Positions 16,138 to 24,197 of a DNA stretch of 34,598 bases are shown in pieces. Each line of letters begins with the position of its first letter. The first letter of the stretch is position 1. A program made the position numbers and the translations under genes. The notes under the pieces are model-generated. The model was not told the DNA's origin. It did not search any database and was given only the letters and a program-made list of their open reading frames with translations. The stretch is from Paludibacteraceae bacterium (lineage in GTDB: Bacteria > Bacteroidota > Bacteroidia > Bacteroidales > Paludibacteraceae): positions 1 to 34,598 of the forward strand of contig JAFZNG010000035.1 of assembly GCA_017551025.1 (NCBI GenBank), given 5' to 3'.

Positions 16138-17077
16138 CCGGTTTCTTTCGGCCGTCGTTTCTCCGTATGGAGCAAGGCTTACGTCTCTCATGGTTCCCGA
16201 CCGTGAGGGACGTATAGATGATGTCTTGTTGGGCTATGATACAGAGGAGGCGTGGTATCAAGGCGAACCTTCTATGAATGCCATCATGGGACGCGTGGCA
16301 AATCGTATCCGGGGTGGCGAATTCGTGCTCGACGGGGTACGATATGTCTTGCCCTGTAACGATGGTCCTAATTGCTTGCATGGCGGCCTTCGGGGTTTCC
16401 ATCAACGAGAATGGACGGTCGTGCGGCAGACGGCAGCAGAAGTGCGGCTGCAGTATCTGTCGCCAGACGGTGAGGAAGGCTTCCCGGGGAATGTGACGAT
16501 TGAGGTCTCGTATCGTCTGTCCGGCCGGTCGTTGTTTGTCTCTTGTCGCGCTACGACCGATGCGGCCACACTGGTGAATCTTACCCATCATGCGTATTTC
16601 AATCTCTGTGGCGGTACCATACCTGTAGTGGAAGACCACAGTTTGCAGCTCTTTGCTGACACCTATACAGCCCAGGATAGCACGGCCTGCCCTACGGGAG
16701 AAATACTTTCCGTCAGGGGTACACCGATGGATTTTCGCGAAGCGGTTCGTCTCGGTGATCGGTTGCATGATTCATGGTTTGCGCCTACACGCGGACTGAA
16801 TCATAACTTCATTATCCGTCCGGGGAGCCTGGCTGCACGCCTGAGCGGTGGCGGTCGCACGATGGAAGTCTATACCAACCAACCCGGTTTACAGGTCTAT
16901 ACCGCTGGTTGGCTTGCCGCCGGCATCGGTCGTGGCGGTCGGCGAATCGGTCCGAACAGTGCTATCTGTCTCGAGCCTCAGTGCTGGCCTGATGCCATCC
17001 ATCACTCCCATTTCCCTTCGCCTGTTCTCCGTCCGGGCGAGACCTATTCCTGGCAAACAGAGTACCGTTTCCTCTGA
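16118..17077 (+). CDS. galM: Aldose 1-epimerase (mutarotase)
   Basis: A cytoplasmic protein of 319 residues without signal peptide. It interconverts the alpha and beta forms of glucose or galactose. Motifs of the family are present in order: GRVANRIRGGEF (~52-63), CLHGGLRGFHQREW, LTHHAYFNL with the catalytic His at ~158, and CLEPQCWPDAIHH with the catalytic Glu. At 319 residues it is shorter than typical ~350-residue family members. The start overlaps the GH9 gene by 20 bases and the gene is followed by a terminator, so it is the last gene of the locus. Here it probably equilibrates glucose released by the phosphorylase for glucokinase. The symbol is by family; a galactose role is not implied. 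Confidence 0.88.
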   Translation: MLYPIRNRFLSAVVSPYGARLTSLMVPDREGRIDDVLLGYDTEEAWYQGEPSMNAIMGRVANRIRGGEFVLDGVRYVLPCNDGPNCLHGGLRGFHQREWTVVRQTAAEVRLQYLSPDGEEGFPGNVTIEVSYRLSGRSLFVSCRATTDAATLVNLTHHAYFNLCGGTIPVVEDHSLQLFADTYTAQDSTACPTGEILSVRGTPMDFREAVRLGDRLHDSWFAPTRGLNHNFIIRPGSLAARLSGGGRTMEVYTNQPGLQVYTAGWLAAGIGRGGRRIGPNSAICLEPQCWPDAIHHSHFPSPVLRPGETYSWQTEYRFL

Positions 17078-17107
17078 GTATATCCCCGGCAAATTCAAGT
17101 CTTGACT

Positions 17108-17148
17108 AAAAAAATCTCGCGTACGCTTGCGTATATGAGATTTTTTTT
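17108..17148 (+). terminator. Terminator of the glucan locus
   Basis: An 11-base arm (AAAAAAATCTC, 17108-17118) pairs with 17137-17147, with an imperfect extension GCGTACG/CGTATAT around a CTTG loop, and ends in a run of eight Ts. It is A-rich on the left, so it may also work on the minus strand. Confidence 0.8.
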
Positions 17149-17157
17149 GTAATTTTG
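17126..17157 (+). promoter_or_regulatory. Promoter CTTG-N20-TAATTTTG for the parC group
   Basis: TAATTTTG at 17150-17157 matches TAnnTTTG. Twenty bases upstream the sequence is CTTG (17126-17129), one base off TTTG, and this CTTG is the loop of the terminator hairpin. The next gene starts 40 bases downstream. Confidence 0.55.
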
Positions 17158-17196
17158 CACGCTGAATTAAATATGCATATTTAAAATACTAGTATT

Positions 17197-17361
17197 ATGA
17201 ATAATTTTTTGAAGTATCTGGGCGTGATTTTCGTGCTGCTCGGTGTTTGCTGTCTTGGTGTGTATGAGGTATTGCCGGAGAACCTGCTCCTGGCCGGTGC
17301 ACTCGTGCTAGAACTCATCGGAATCCTGTCGTTCATCCTGATCAACCGTAAACTGGATTGA
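17197..17361 (+). CDS. Small two-helix membrane protein, 54 residues
   Basis: ATG at 17197 to TGA at 17359-17361. The peptide has two hydrophobic segments (LGVIFVLLGVCCLGVY, ~8-23; LLLAGALVLELIGILSFIL, ~30-48), separated by EVLPEN and ending NRKLD. The positive C-terminus suggests both ends in the cytoplasm. I recall similar short membrane proteins in Bacteroidales; no function is known to me. The stop overlaps the parC ATG (TGATG), so translation of parC is probably coupled to it. The promoter at 17126-17157 lies directly upstream. Confidence 0.8.
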   Translation: MNNFLKYLGVIFVLLGVCCLGVYEVLPENLLLAGALVLELIGILSFILINRKLD

Positions 17362-20036
17362 TGAGCGAACCCAACAGTAGTATCAAATATCACCTGACCG
17401 GCATGTACCAGGACTGGTTCCTGGACTATGCCTCGTATGTCATCCTGGAACGTGCCGTCCCCGCTATCGAGGACGGCTTGAAGCCTGTACAGCGCCGTAT
17501 CCTTCATGCCATGAAATGCGTGGACGACGGCAAGATGAACAAGGTGGCGAATATCGTCGGCCAGACGATGCAATACCACCCGCACGGTGATGCCTCGATA
17601 GGCGATGCGCTCGTGCAGCTCGGTCAGAAAGACCTGCTCATCGACTGCCAGGGTAACTGGGGAAACATCCTCACCGGCGACGGAGCTGCCGCACCTCGTT
17701 ATATCGAGGCACGGCTTTCGAAGTTCGCTCTGGAGACTGTGTTCAACCCCAAGACCACAGAGTGGATGCTCTCGTACGACGGCCGTAAGAAAGAGCCGAT
17801 CCATCTGCCTATCAAGTTCCCGCTGCTGCTGGCGCAAGGCGTAGAAGGTATTGCCGTAGGACTCAACTCCAAGATCCTGCCGCATAACTTCAACGAGATA
17901 TGCGATGCCGCCTTGGCCTACCTGCGCCAGGAACCCTTTACCCTCTATCCCGACTTCCCCACCGGAGGCGAGATCGACGTGACGCGCTACAACGACGGCG
18001 AACGAGGCGGACAGATCAAGATTCGTGCGAAGATCCAGAAAGCAGATGACAACCGTACGCTCATCATTTCGGAGATTCCGTACGGCACGACTACCGGCAA
18101 GATTATCGAGACCATCCTGCGTGCGAACCAGAAGGGCAAGATCAAGATCCGAAAGGTAGATGATTTCACGGCCGAAGAGGCACGTATCGTCGTGCAACTC
18201 GCACCCGGTTCGTCGAGCGACAAAGCTATCGATGCGCTCTACGCCTTTACCGACTGTGAGGTGAATATCTCGCCCAATTGTTGCGTAGTAGAGGGCAAGA
18301 AGCCGATCTTCACCAACGTGAGCGACCTGCTCCGTAAGTCGGTGGACAATACCAAGGCCCTGCTCAAATGGGAACTCGAAATCGAGAAGGCCGAGCTCGA
18401 GGAAAAACTCTTCTATACCTCGCTCGAGCGTATCTTCATAGAGAATCGTATTTATAAGGAGCCCGGCTATGAGAATGCACCCGACAAGGAGAAGCTCATT
18501 CGATTTGTGGATCAGGCCCTGGAGTCCTTCAAGCCCCAACTCATCCGCGAGGTGCGTACCGAGGATATCGAGCGACTCTTTGAGATACGCATGATCCGCA
18601 TCACCAAGTTCGACTCGAAGAAAGCCGACGAACTGATGAAGGAACTGCAAAAGCAGATCAAGGAGTGCCAGAAGAATCTCAACCACCTGACGGATTATAC
18701 GATCCGCTGGTTCGATATGCTCAAGCAGAAATACGGTGCACGCTATCCGCGTCGCACCGAGGTGCGCAACTTCGGTGCCATCAACGTAGCAGCCGTGGTG
18801 GAGAACAACGAGAAGCTCTATATCAACCGCGCCGAAGGATTTATCGGTACGGGTCTCAAAAAAGACGAGTTCCTCTTCAACTGCTCGGACATCGATGATA
18901 TTATCGTCTTCCATAAGGACGGTAAGTATAAGGTGGTACGCGTGGCCGAGAAACTCTTCATCGGTACAGATATCCTGCATATCGATATCTTCAAGAAGAA
19001 GGACGAGCGCACGGTCTATAACGTAGTCTATCGCGACGGACGCGGCGGCATCTACTACATGAAGCGCTTCAACGTGACGGGCGTGACGCGTGATAAAGAA
19101 TACGATCTTACGCAAGGCAAACCCGGTTCGCGCATCGTATACTTCACCGCCAACCCCAACGGCGAGGCCGAAGTGATCCGCGTGGCTCTGAAGCCGGCCC
19201 TCCACCTCAAGAAGCTTGAGGTGCTGAAGGATCTGTCGGAACTGGCGATCAAGTCACGTACCGCCCGTGGCAACGTACTGACCAAATACGACGTGAAGTC
19301 CATCACCCTGAAGCAGAAAGGCCACTCTACGCTGGGCGGCCGCAAGGTGTGGTTTGACCCAGACGTGCTGCGCGTCAACTACGACGGCCAGGGCACCTAT
19401 CTCGGTGAGTTCTGGGACGAAGACCGCATACTGGTCATCACTACTACCGGCGACTACTACACCACCGGCTTTGACCTCACAGCTCATTTCGACCAGAATA
19501 TCCTGCGTATCGAGAAATACGATCCGGAGAAACTATGGTCGCTGGCTATGTGGAACTCCGAACTGGGCTTCTACTACGGTAAGCGATTCAAACTGGACAA
19601 CTCCGATAAGCCGCAGTCGATGCTCGGCGAGGGTGAGGAGTCGCGTATCGTGTTGCTGAGCGATCGCGAGGAAGCGCAGTTCCGCATCCTCTTCAGCGAT
19701 GAGAACCGCGAACCGCTCGATATCCTCATGTCGGACTTCATCGACGAGAAATCACCCAAGGCCAAGGGTAAACGCTTCACGACTTACGAGGTGGCATCCA
19801 TGGAGGATATTACTCCGGAGCCGGAACCAAAGCCGGAACCGGAACCCGCCGAAGCAGGCTCTGAAGCCGAGGATGAAGATGAGGACATCCAAGAGCCAAC
19901 CGGAGTAGGCTCCGAAGCTGAAAATAAAGAGAGCCAAGAGCCTATCACCACCGAGGTCAGTGGCGTGAAACTGACCATTACCAACGAAGTGCCCGAGGAC
20001 TCCAAACCTCAGGACGAACAACTAAGTTTATTTTAA
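17361..20036 (+). CDS. parC: DNA topoisomerase IV subunit A
   Basis: A protein of 891 residues that cuts and rejoins DNA to unlink daughter chromosomes, working with ParE (not in this window). The winged-helix breakage domain holds the active-site Tyr114 in AAPRYIEARLS. The opening HLTGMYQDWFLDYASYVI and a C-terminal part with QKGHSTLGGRK instead of the GyrA box QRRGGRG point to ParC of the Bacteroidota type rather than GyrA. At the quinolone-site motif it reads HPHGDASIGD: Ala78 stands where E. coli GyrA has Ser83, and Asp82 matches GyrA Asp87. The last ~80 residues are acidic and repetitive (PEPKPEPEP; two AGSEAED/VGSEAEN copies). ATG at 17361 is preferred to a TTG one codon earlier. Confidence 0.92.
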   Translation: MSEPNSSIKYHLTGMYQDWFLDYASYVILERAVPAIEDGLKPVQRRILHAMKCVDDGKMNKVANIVGQTMQYHPHGDASIGDALVQLGQKDLLIDCQGNWGNILTGDGAAAPRYIEARLSKFALETVFNPKTTEWMLSYDGRKKEPIHLPIKFPLLLAQGVEGIAVGLNSKILPHNFNEICDAALAYLRQEPFTLYPDFPTGGEIDVTRYNDGERGGQIKIRAKIQKADDNRTLIISEIPYGTTTGKIIETILRANQKGKIKIRKVDDFTAEEARIVVQLAPGSSSDKAIDALYAFTDCEVNISPNCCVVEGKKPIFTNVSDLLRKSVDNTKALLKWELEIEKAELEEKLFYTSLERIFIENRIYKEPGYENAPDKEKLIRFVDQALESFKPQLIREVRTEDIERLFEIRMIRITKFDSKKADELMKELQKQIKECQKNLNHLTDYTIRWFDMLKQKYGARYPRRTEVRNFGAINVAAVVENNEKLYINRAEGFIGTGLKKDEFLFNCSDIDDIIVFHKDGKYKVVRVAEKLFIGTDILHIDIFKKKDERTVYNVVYRDGRGGIYYMKRFNVTGVTRDKEYDLTQGKPGSRIVYFTANPNGEAEVIRVALKPALHLKKLEVLKDLSELAIKSRTARGNVLTKYDVKSITLKQKGHSTLGGRKVWFDPDVLRVNYDGQGTYLGEFWDEDRILVITTTGDYYTTGFDLTAHFDQNILRIEKYDPEKLWSLAMWNSELGFYYGKRFKLDNSDKPQSMLGEGEESRIVLLSDREEAQFRILFSDENREPLDILMSDFIDEKSPKAKGKRFTTYEVASMEDITPEPEPKPEPEPAEAGSEAEDEDEDIQEPTGVGSEAENKESQEPITTEVSGVKLTITNEVPEDSKPQDEQLSLF

Positions 20037-20042
20037 ACCATC

Positions 20043-22346
20043 ATGAATAAGGTCATAAGCAAACGTTTCTTCTCCGAGAATGTAGCGGAACTGGTTATCG
20101 AAGCTCCGCTCATCGCACGTAGCCGTCGCGCCGGTCACTTTGTGATCGTACGCGTGGATAAAGACTCCGAGCGAATGCCGCTCACTATCGCTGCAGCCGA
20201 TACGGAGCAGGGAACGATCACACTCGTCGTACAACGTATAGGCGTCTCGTCCTATAAACTCTGTGCACTCAACCCGGGTGACGAGGTGCATGATATCGTA
20301 GGCCCGCTGGGTCGCGCTACGCGTATCGAGAACTACGGTACGGTTGTATGCGCCTGTGGCGGCGTAGGTGCAGCACCGATGCTGCCTATCGCCGAGGCAT
20401 TGAAGCGTGCCGGCAACCGCGTCATCACCGTACTGGCTGCCCGCAACGAGAGCCTGCTCATCCTGCGCGACGAACTCGCCCGCTGGTCGGACGAGGTGAT
20501 CATCATGACCGATGACGGTTCGGCCGGACAGAAAGGTGTAGTGACCCTGGGTATCGAACAGGTTATCCAGCGCGAGACCGTCAACAAGTGCATCACTATC
20601 GGTCCGGCGATCATGATGAAATTCGTAGCACTCACTACGGCGAAGTATAACATCCCCACCGAGGCCAGCCTGAATACCATCATGGTGGATGGTACCGGTA
20701 TGTGCGGTGCCTGCCGTGTATCCGTGGGCGGCAAGACCAAGTTCGTCTGCGTGGATGGTCCGGAATTTGACGCCCATGAAGTGGACTGGGACGAGATGCT
20801 CAGCCGCATGAAATCCTACAAGGCGGAAGAGGCTGCCGCTTTTGAAGCCTATCAAAAGGGCACTTCGGTTAATCAGAATACTCAGAATAATCCGAATACT
20901 CAGAATACTCAGAATGTTCAGTTCGGCGCCGTAGCACCCTTTGAAGGCAAACCCAAAGACCGCGTGGCTATTCCGCGCGTCAAGATGCCGGAACTCGATC
21001 CCAAAGTACGTGCCAAGAGTCTGCACGACGAGGTCAACCAAGGCCTCAGTTTCGAACAGGCTGTTACCGAGTCGCACCGCTGCCTCAACTGTAAGAACCC
21101 AACCTGCGTAGAGGGTTGCCCCGTAAATATCAATATCCCCGGTTTTATTAAGGAGATAGAGCGAGGCGATATCCAGGCCGCTGCGGCTGTTATTGCCCAG
21201 AGCAGTACGCTCCCCGCTGTGTGCGGTCGTGTCTGCCCGCAGGAGAAGCAATGCGAGAGTCGCTGTATCCATCATAAGATGGGTCACGAACCCGTAGCTA
21301 TCGGTTACCTGGAGCGATTTGTGGCGGATAATGCGCAAGAGTCGAAAGTCGAAAGTCGAAAGACCGCTAACGCTCAAAGACAAAAAATCGCTGTCGTTGG
21401 CTCTGGTCCTGCCGGTTTGGCTTTCTCGGGCGATATGGCTAAGTTCGGCTACGAGGTGCATGTATTCGAGGCTCTGCATGAGATAGGCGGTGTGCTGAAA
21501 TACGGTATTCCGGAGTTCCGTCTGCCCAATGCTATCGTGGATCGCGAGATAGGCGGTCTTAGCGACCTGGGTGTACAGTTCCATACCGATACTATCGTCG
21601 GCAAGACGATCACCGTAGATGACCTGATTGCACAGGGCTTTGCCGGTATATTCGTGGGTTCGGGTGCAGGTCTGCCCCGCTTCATGAACATCCCGGGTGA
21701 GAACCTGAATGGCGTACTCTCGTGCAACGAATATCTGACACGTGTCAACCTCATGGATGCCTCTAACCCCGCGACGGATACACCGCTGCTCAGCGGTAAG
21801 AACGTAGCCGTTATCGGTGGAGGTAACACCGCCATGGATGCCGTACGTACCGCCAAGCGACTGGGTGCCGAGCGCGCGATGATCATCTATCGCCGTAGCG
21901 AAGAGGAGATGCCGGCACGTATCGAAGAGGTGCGCCATGCCAAGGAAGAGGGCGTTGAGTTCCTCACGCTCCATAATCCTATCGAGTACCATGCCGATGA
22001 GAACGGCCGCGTCAAAGAAGCTGTGCTGCAAGTCATGCAGTTGGGCGAACCCGATGAGTCGGGCCGTCGCAGTCCGGTACCGGTAGAGGGACAGACGACG
22101 ACCGTAGCCGTTGATCTGGTCATCGTATCCGTGGGTGTCAGTCCTAACCCGCTCATCCCCTCGACGGTCAGCGGACTGGAGATTAGCCGCAAGGGTACTA
22201 TCGTGGTCAACGAGCAGATGCAGTCGTCTATCCCGACGCTATATGCCGGAGGTGATATTATCCGTGGTGGTGCCACCGTTATCCTGGCCATGGCTGACGG
22301 ACGTCATGCCGCTGCGGCTATGCATGAGCACTTGCAAGCGAAGTAA
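20043..22346 (+). CDS. Fused NfnA/NfnB-like flavoprotein (PyrK-like reductase + GltD-like subunit)
   Basis: A protein of 767 residues. Residues 1-265 are a ferredoxin-reductase-type module like the dihydroorotate dehydrogenase electron-transfer subunit, with a [2Fe-2S] site in GTGMCGACRVS. Residues ~310-767 match the glutamate synthase small subunit: Cys clusters CLNCKNPTCVEGCPV and CGRVCPQEKQCESRC, FAD motif GSGPAGL, NADPH motif GGGNTAMDA. Such fusions are common in Bacteroidota and are usually labelled glutamate synthase; the domain make-up is that of NADH-dependent ferredoxin:NADP+ oxidoreductase (Nfn) or sulfide dehydrogenase. No glutamate synthase large subunit is beside it, so balancing NADH, NADPH and ferredoxin is more likely. 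Repeats fill both linkers: a 9-base-period array at the fusion joint (20872-20921) and a heptamer composite before the FAD motif (21341-21388). It starts 6 bases after parC. Confidence 0.88.
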   Translation: MNKVISKRFFSENVAELVIEAPLIARSRRAGHFVIVRVDKDSERMPLTIAAADTEQGTITLVVQRIGVSSYKLCALNPGDEVHDIVGPLGRATRIENYGTVVCACGGVGAAPMLPIAEALKRAGNRVITVLAARNESLLILRDELARWSDEVIIMTDDGSAGQKGVVTLGIEQVIQRETVNKCITIGPAIMMKFVALTTAKYNIPTEASLNTIMVDGTGMCGACRVSVGGKTKFVCVDGPEFDAHEVDWDEMLSRMKSYKAEEAAAFEAYQKGTSVNQNTQNNPNTQNTQNVQFGAVAPFEGKPKDRVAIPRVKMPELDPKVRAKSLHDEVNQGLSFEQAVTESHRCLNCKNPTCVEGCPVNINIPGFIKEIERGDIQAAAAVIAQSSTLPAVCGRVCPQEKQCESRCIHHKMGHEPVAIGYLERFVADNAQESKVESRKTANAQRQKIAVVGSGPAGLAFSGDMAKFGYEVHVFEALHEIGGVLKYGIPEFRLPNAIVDREIGGLSDLGVQFHTDTIVGKTITVDDLIAQGFAGIFVGSGAGLPRFMNIPGENLNGVLSCNEYLTRVNLMDASNPATDTPLLSGKNVAVIGGGNTAMDAVRTAKRLGAERAMIIYRRSEEEMPARIEEVRHAKEEGVEFLTLHNPIEYHADENGRVKEAVLQVMQLGEPDESGRRSPVPVEGQTTTVAVDLVIVSVGVSPNPLIPSTVSGLEISRKGTIVVNEQMQSSIPTLYAGGDIIRGGATVILAMADGRHAAAAMHEHLQAK
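20872..20921 (+). repeat. TCAGAATAC repeats, period 9, at the fusion joint of the Nfn-like gene
   Basis: About five units of TCAGAATAC with small changes encode NQNTQNNPNTQNTQNVQ (about residues 277-293), a flexible linker joining the two ancestral subunits. Confidence 0.85.
21341..21388 (+). repeat. GTCGAAA heptamers plus AAAGACCGCT element in the Nfn-like gene
   Basis: GTCGAAA three times, then GACCGCTAACGCTCAAAGA. In frame it encodes SKVESRKTANAQRQ (residues ~433-447) between the iron-sulfur domain and the FAD motif KIAVVGSGPAG. The composite nearly duplicates that at 3538-3580 in the phosphorylase gene. Confidence 0.85.
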
Positions 22347-22382
22347 TACTAGAAACCATATACCATAAAAACACACACTACT

Positions 22383-23279
22383 ATGACAGAAGTAGAATGT
22401 ATGAAAAAATTCGAATGGGAACGTGTCGTGCGTGACATCCATCGCCGCGAGCTGGCGGTGCTGCGCAATGTCGACCGTTTGCCCGTTGATAAGGGTGACT
22501 TCATATCCCGCGATATGGTCGTCGTTATCAATCTCGCCGGTCATGCCGAGGTGCTATATGACATGCAGCGCTTTACCTTCCATCAGTGGAATGTAGCAGT
22601 AGTATGTCCTAATCATATGATCGCACCGATGGAACTGAGTCCGGATTATAATGCCGTTCTGATGGTTATCTCGCCGGAACTATACGAAGAGATGCGTCAT
22701 CGTACGCTGGCGCACAATCACATCATGTACCACTCTCGTCCGCAGTTTGCACTCACCGAGGAACAGGTGCGCAAAGCGATGAAGATCGTGGATGTCATCG
22801 AGATGATCAGCCAGACAGATCTGCAGCAAATGCCCAATCGGCATGAACTGCTGGCCTATATGTTTGATGTCTTCTTTGAAGTGATTGCGATGTACCAGCC
22901 CGAGGAATACAAGGCCAACAGCAGTCTCGACAAAAACGAGATGCTCTTCTCCTCGTTCTGCGAATTGCTGGCTAAGAACTACCGCGACCACAAGACCATG
23001 ACCTGGTATGCCGAACAACTCCACTTGACGCCCAAGTATTTCTCGGCGCAGATTCAGCGTATCATCGGTAAGACGGCCGCCGACTGGATTCAGGAGTGGC
23101 TGCTCACGCGTGCCAAGAACCTGCTCGACACCCGTGGCGATATGAATATTCAGGAGATCAGCCAGTCGCTGGGCTTCGACGAACAGGCTTCGTTTACGCG
23201 TTTCTTCCGTCGCGGCACCGGCCTCTCGCCTCGTCAATGGCGCGAGCGAGATAAATCTGTTCCGGTTGACCGGGTGTAG
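22383..23279 (+). CDS. AraC-family regulator, second copy type
   Basis: A protein of 298 residues. The N-terminal ~180 residues are a sensor domain with little recognisable sequence (RFTFHQWNVAVVCPNHM is cupin-like). The C-terminal ~100 residues are the AraC/XylS DNA-binding domain: MTWYAEQLHLTPKYFSAQI, then NIQEISQSLGFDEQASFTRFF and the closing GLSPRQWRER. The ATG at 22401 (MKKFEWE) is an alternative start. It follows the Nfn-like gene by 36 bases and may be cotranscribed. Its target is unknown; the phosphorylase regulator at 1907 is only distantly similar. The last ~29 codons overlap the 3' end of the glycosyltransferase on the other strand. Confidence 0.88.
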   Translation: MTEVECMKKFEWERVVRDIHRRELAVLRNVDRLPVDKGDFISRDMVVVINLAGHAEVLYDMQRFTFHQWNVAVVCPNHMIAPMELSPDYNAVLMVISPELYEEMRHRTLAHNHIMYHSRPQFALTEEQVRKAMKIVDVIEMISQTDLQQMPNRHELLAYMFDVFFEVIAMYQPEEYKANSSLDKNEMLFSSFCELLAKNYRDHKTMTWYAEQLHLTPKYFSAQIQRIIGKTAADWIQEWLLTRAKNLLDTRGDMNIQEISQSLGFDEQASFTRFFRRGTGLSPRQWRERDKSVPVDRV

Positions 23280-24192
23280 GAATAAGTTCTGCACGATCCA
23301 GCACGCCCAAGGCGGCCAGATCCATGATAGTAGAGTAGCCCGAGCGGGCAATGATATGATGTGCGTGGAGCAATGCTCCGCGCATTTCGTTATCCGATAG
23401 GTGGGGAACGACGGTCAGATGACCGCGATGTATCGTGGTGCGTGGCCGACCGATGAGTCCCTGCACGAGCAGTACCTCCTGCTCGCTATGTGCAAAGCGT
23501 TCCCGGAGTTGTTGCTCGAATAGACTGCGCTGCGGTTCCAGTCCGCTCAGTACGGCTACCGTGTCGTATGTTTTTGTCGGCGTGCTGCTATCCGAAGTCG
23601 CCGGGAGTGTAAACCGACTCAGTGGCCCGATATACGTAATTTTTAATTTTAAATTTTTAATTTTGAATTTCTCAGGGTGACTGAGCGCACCGCTCAGGCA
23701 ACGTGATGTATCTTCATAGTCGGGCACCCATACTTCCGCGTACCTATTATATATACGCGCGTGCAACGCGTGCGCAAGGGGTTCGAGCCAGTGCCAGCCA
23801 TCCGGCAGACAGATATGCAATTGATGGGTGAGATAGACGCAGCGCGTGCCGGGCGTATAGAGTCCGAAACGGTTGTCGGAGATGATCATCTCGAATCCGT
23901 ACTCCCGCTGGTAGCGGCGTAAGAGACGATGGTCCTGCAGGCTGCTCCATAGGATACGCGGCATCGCGCGTAGCATCGCTCCTACCTGACTATGCCCACG
24001 ACTGTAACGCAGATTAAGCGGCGAAAGGGCTAAGACGCTAAGTTTTGGAAAATGGCGCCTAAGTAGCATCAAACTCTCGCCATCACCGCCCAATACAACC
24101 TGATGTCCCTCATCCAGCAGGCGCTGAATAAGCGGGATACAACGGGTGGCATGTCCCAACCCCCAATTGAGCGGCGAAACAAGAACAAGCAT
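23194..24192 (-). CDS. MurG-like glycosyltransferase, GT-B fold
   Basis: A protein of 332 residues resembling a Bacteroidota family with the GT-B fold. N-terminal half: LVSPLNWGLGHATRCIPLIQ (the GxGHxxR nucleotide-sugar motif), GGDGESLMLLRR, ISDNRFGLY. C-terminal half: AVLSGLEPQRSLFEQQL, LTVVPHLSDNEM, ARSGYSTIMDLAALG and PTPGQPEQIYLA. The acceptor is unknown; a cell-envelope glycan is plausible. The interdomain link contains an AT-rich heptamer array encoding FKIKNLKLKI. It ends only ~17 residues after PTPGQ, within the antisense of the AraC gene, and may be C-terminally altered. It is the last gene of the minus-strand operon, 5 bases after the radical SAM gene. Confidence 0.8.
   Translation of the reverse strand: MLVLVSPLNWGLGHATRCIPLIQRLLDEGHQVVLGGDGESLMLLRRHFPKLSVLALSPLNLRYSRGHSQVGAMLRAMPRILWSSLQDHRLLRRYQREYGFEMIISDNRFGLYTPGTRCVYLTHQLHICLPDGWHWLEPLAHALHARIYNRYAEVWVPDYEDTSRCLSGALSHPEKFKIKNLKLKITYIGPLSRFTLPATSDSSTPTKTYDTVAVLSGLEPQRSLFEQQLRERFAHSEQEVLLVQGLIGRPRTTIHRGHLTVVPHLSDNEMRGALLHAHHIIARSGYSTIMDLAALGVLDRAELIPTPGQPEQIYLARAIDEARGRCRDGRNA
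23638..23671 (-). repeat. AT-rich heptamer array inside the glycosyltransferase gene
   Basis: On the minus strand the units are TTCAAAA, TTAAAAA, TTTAAAA, TTAAAAA. In frame they encode KFKIKNLKLKI between SGALSHPE and TYIGPLSRF, the usual linker of the two GT-B halves. Confidence 0.85.
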
Positions 24193-24197
24193 ATCGT

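Noticed and set aside
17361-20036. GyrA instead of ParC
   Set aside because: No GyrA box, a ParC-type N-terminus and the Bacteroidota ParC pattern.
20043-22346. Glutamate synthase small subunit as the function
   Set aside because: The protein has a fused PyrK-like reductase and no large subunit nearby; Nfn-like electron transfer fits better, although the GltD-like half is real.
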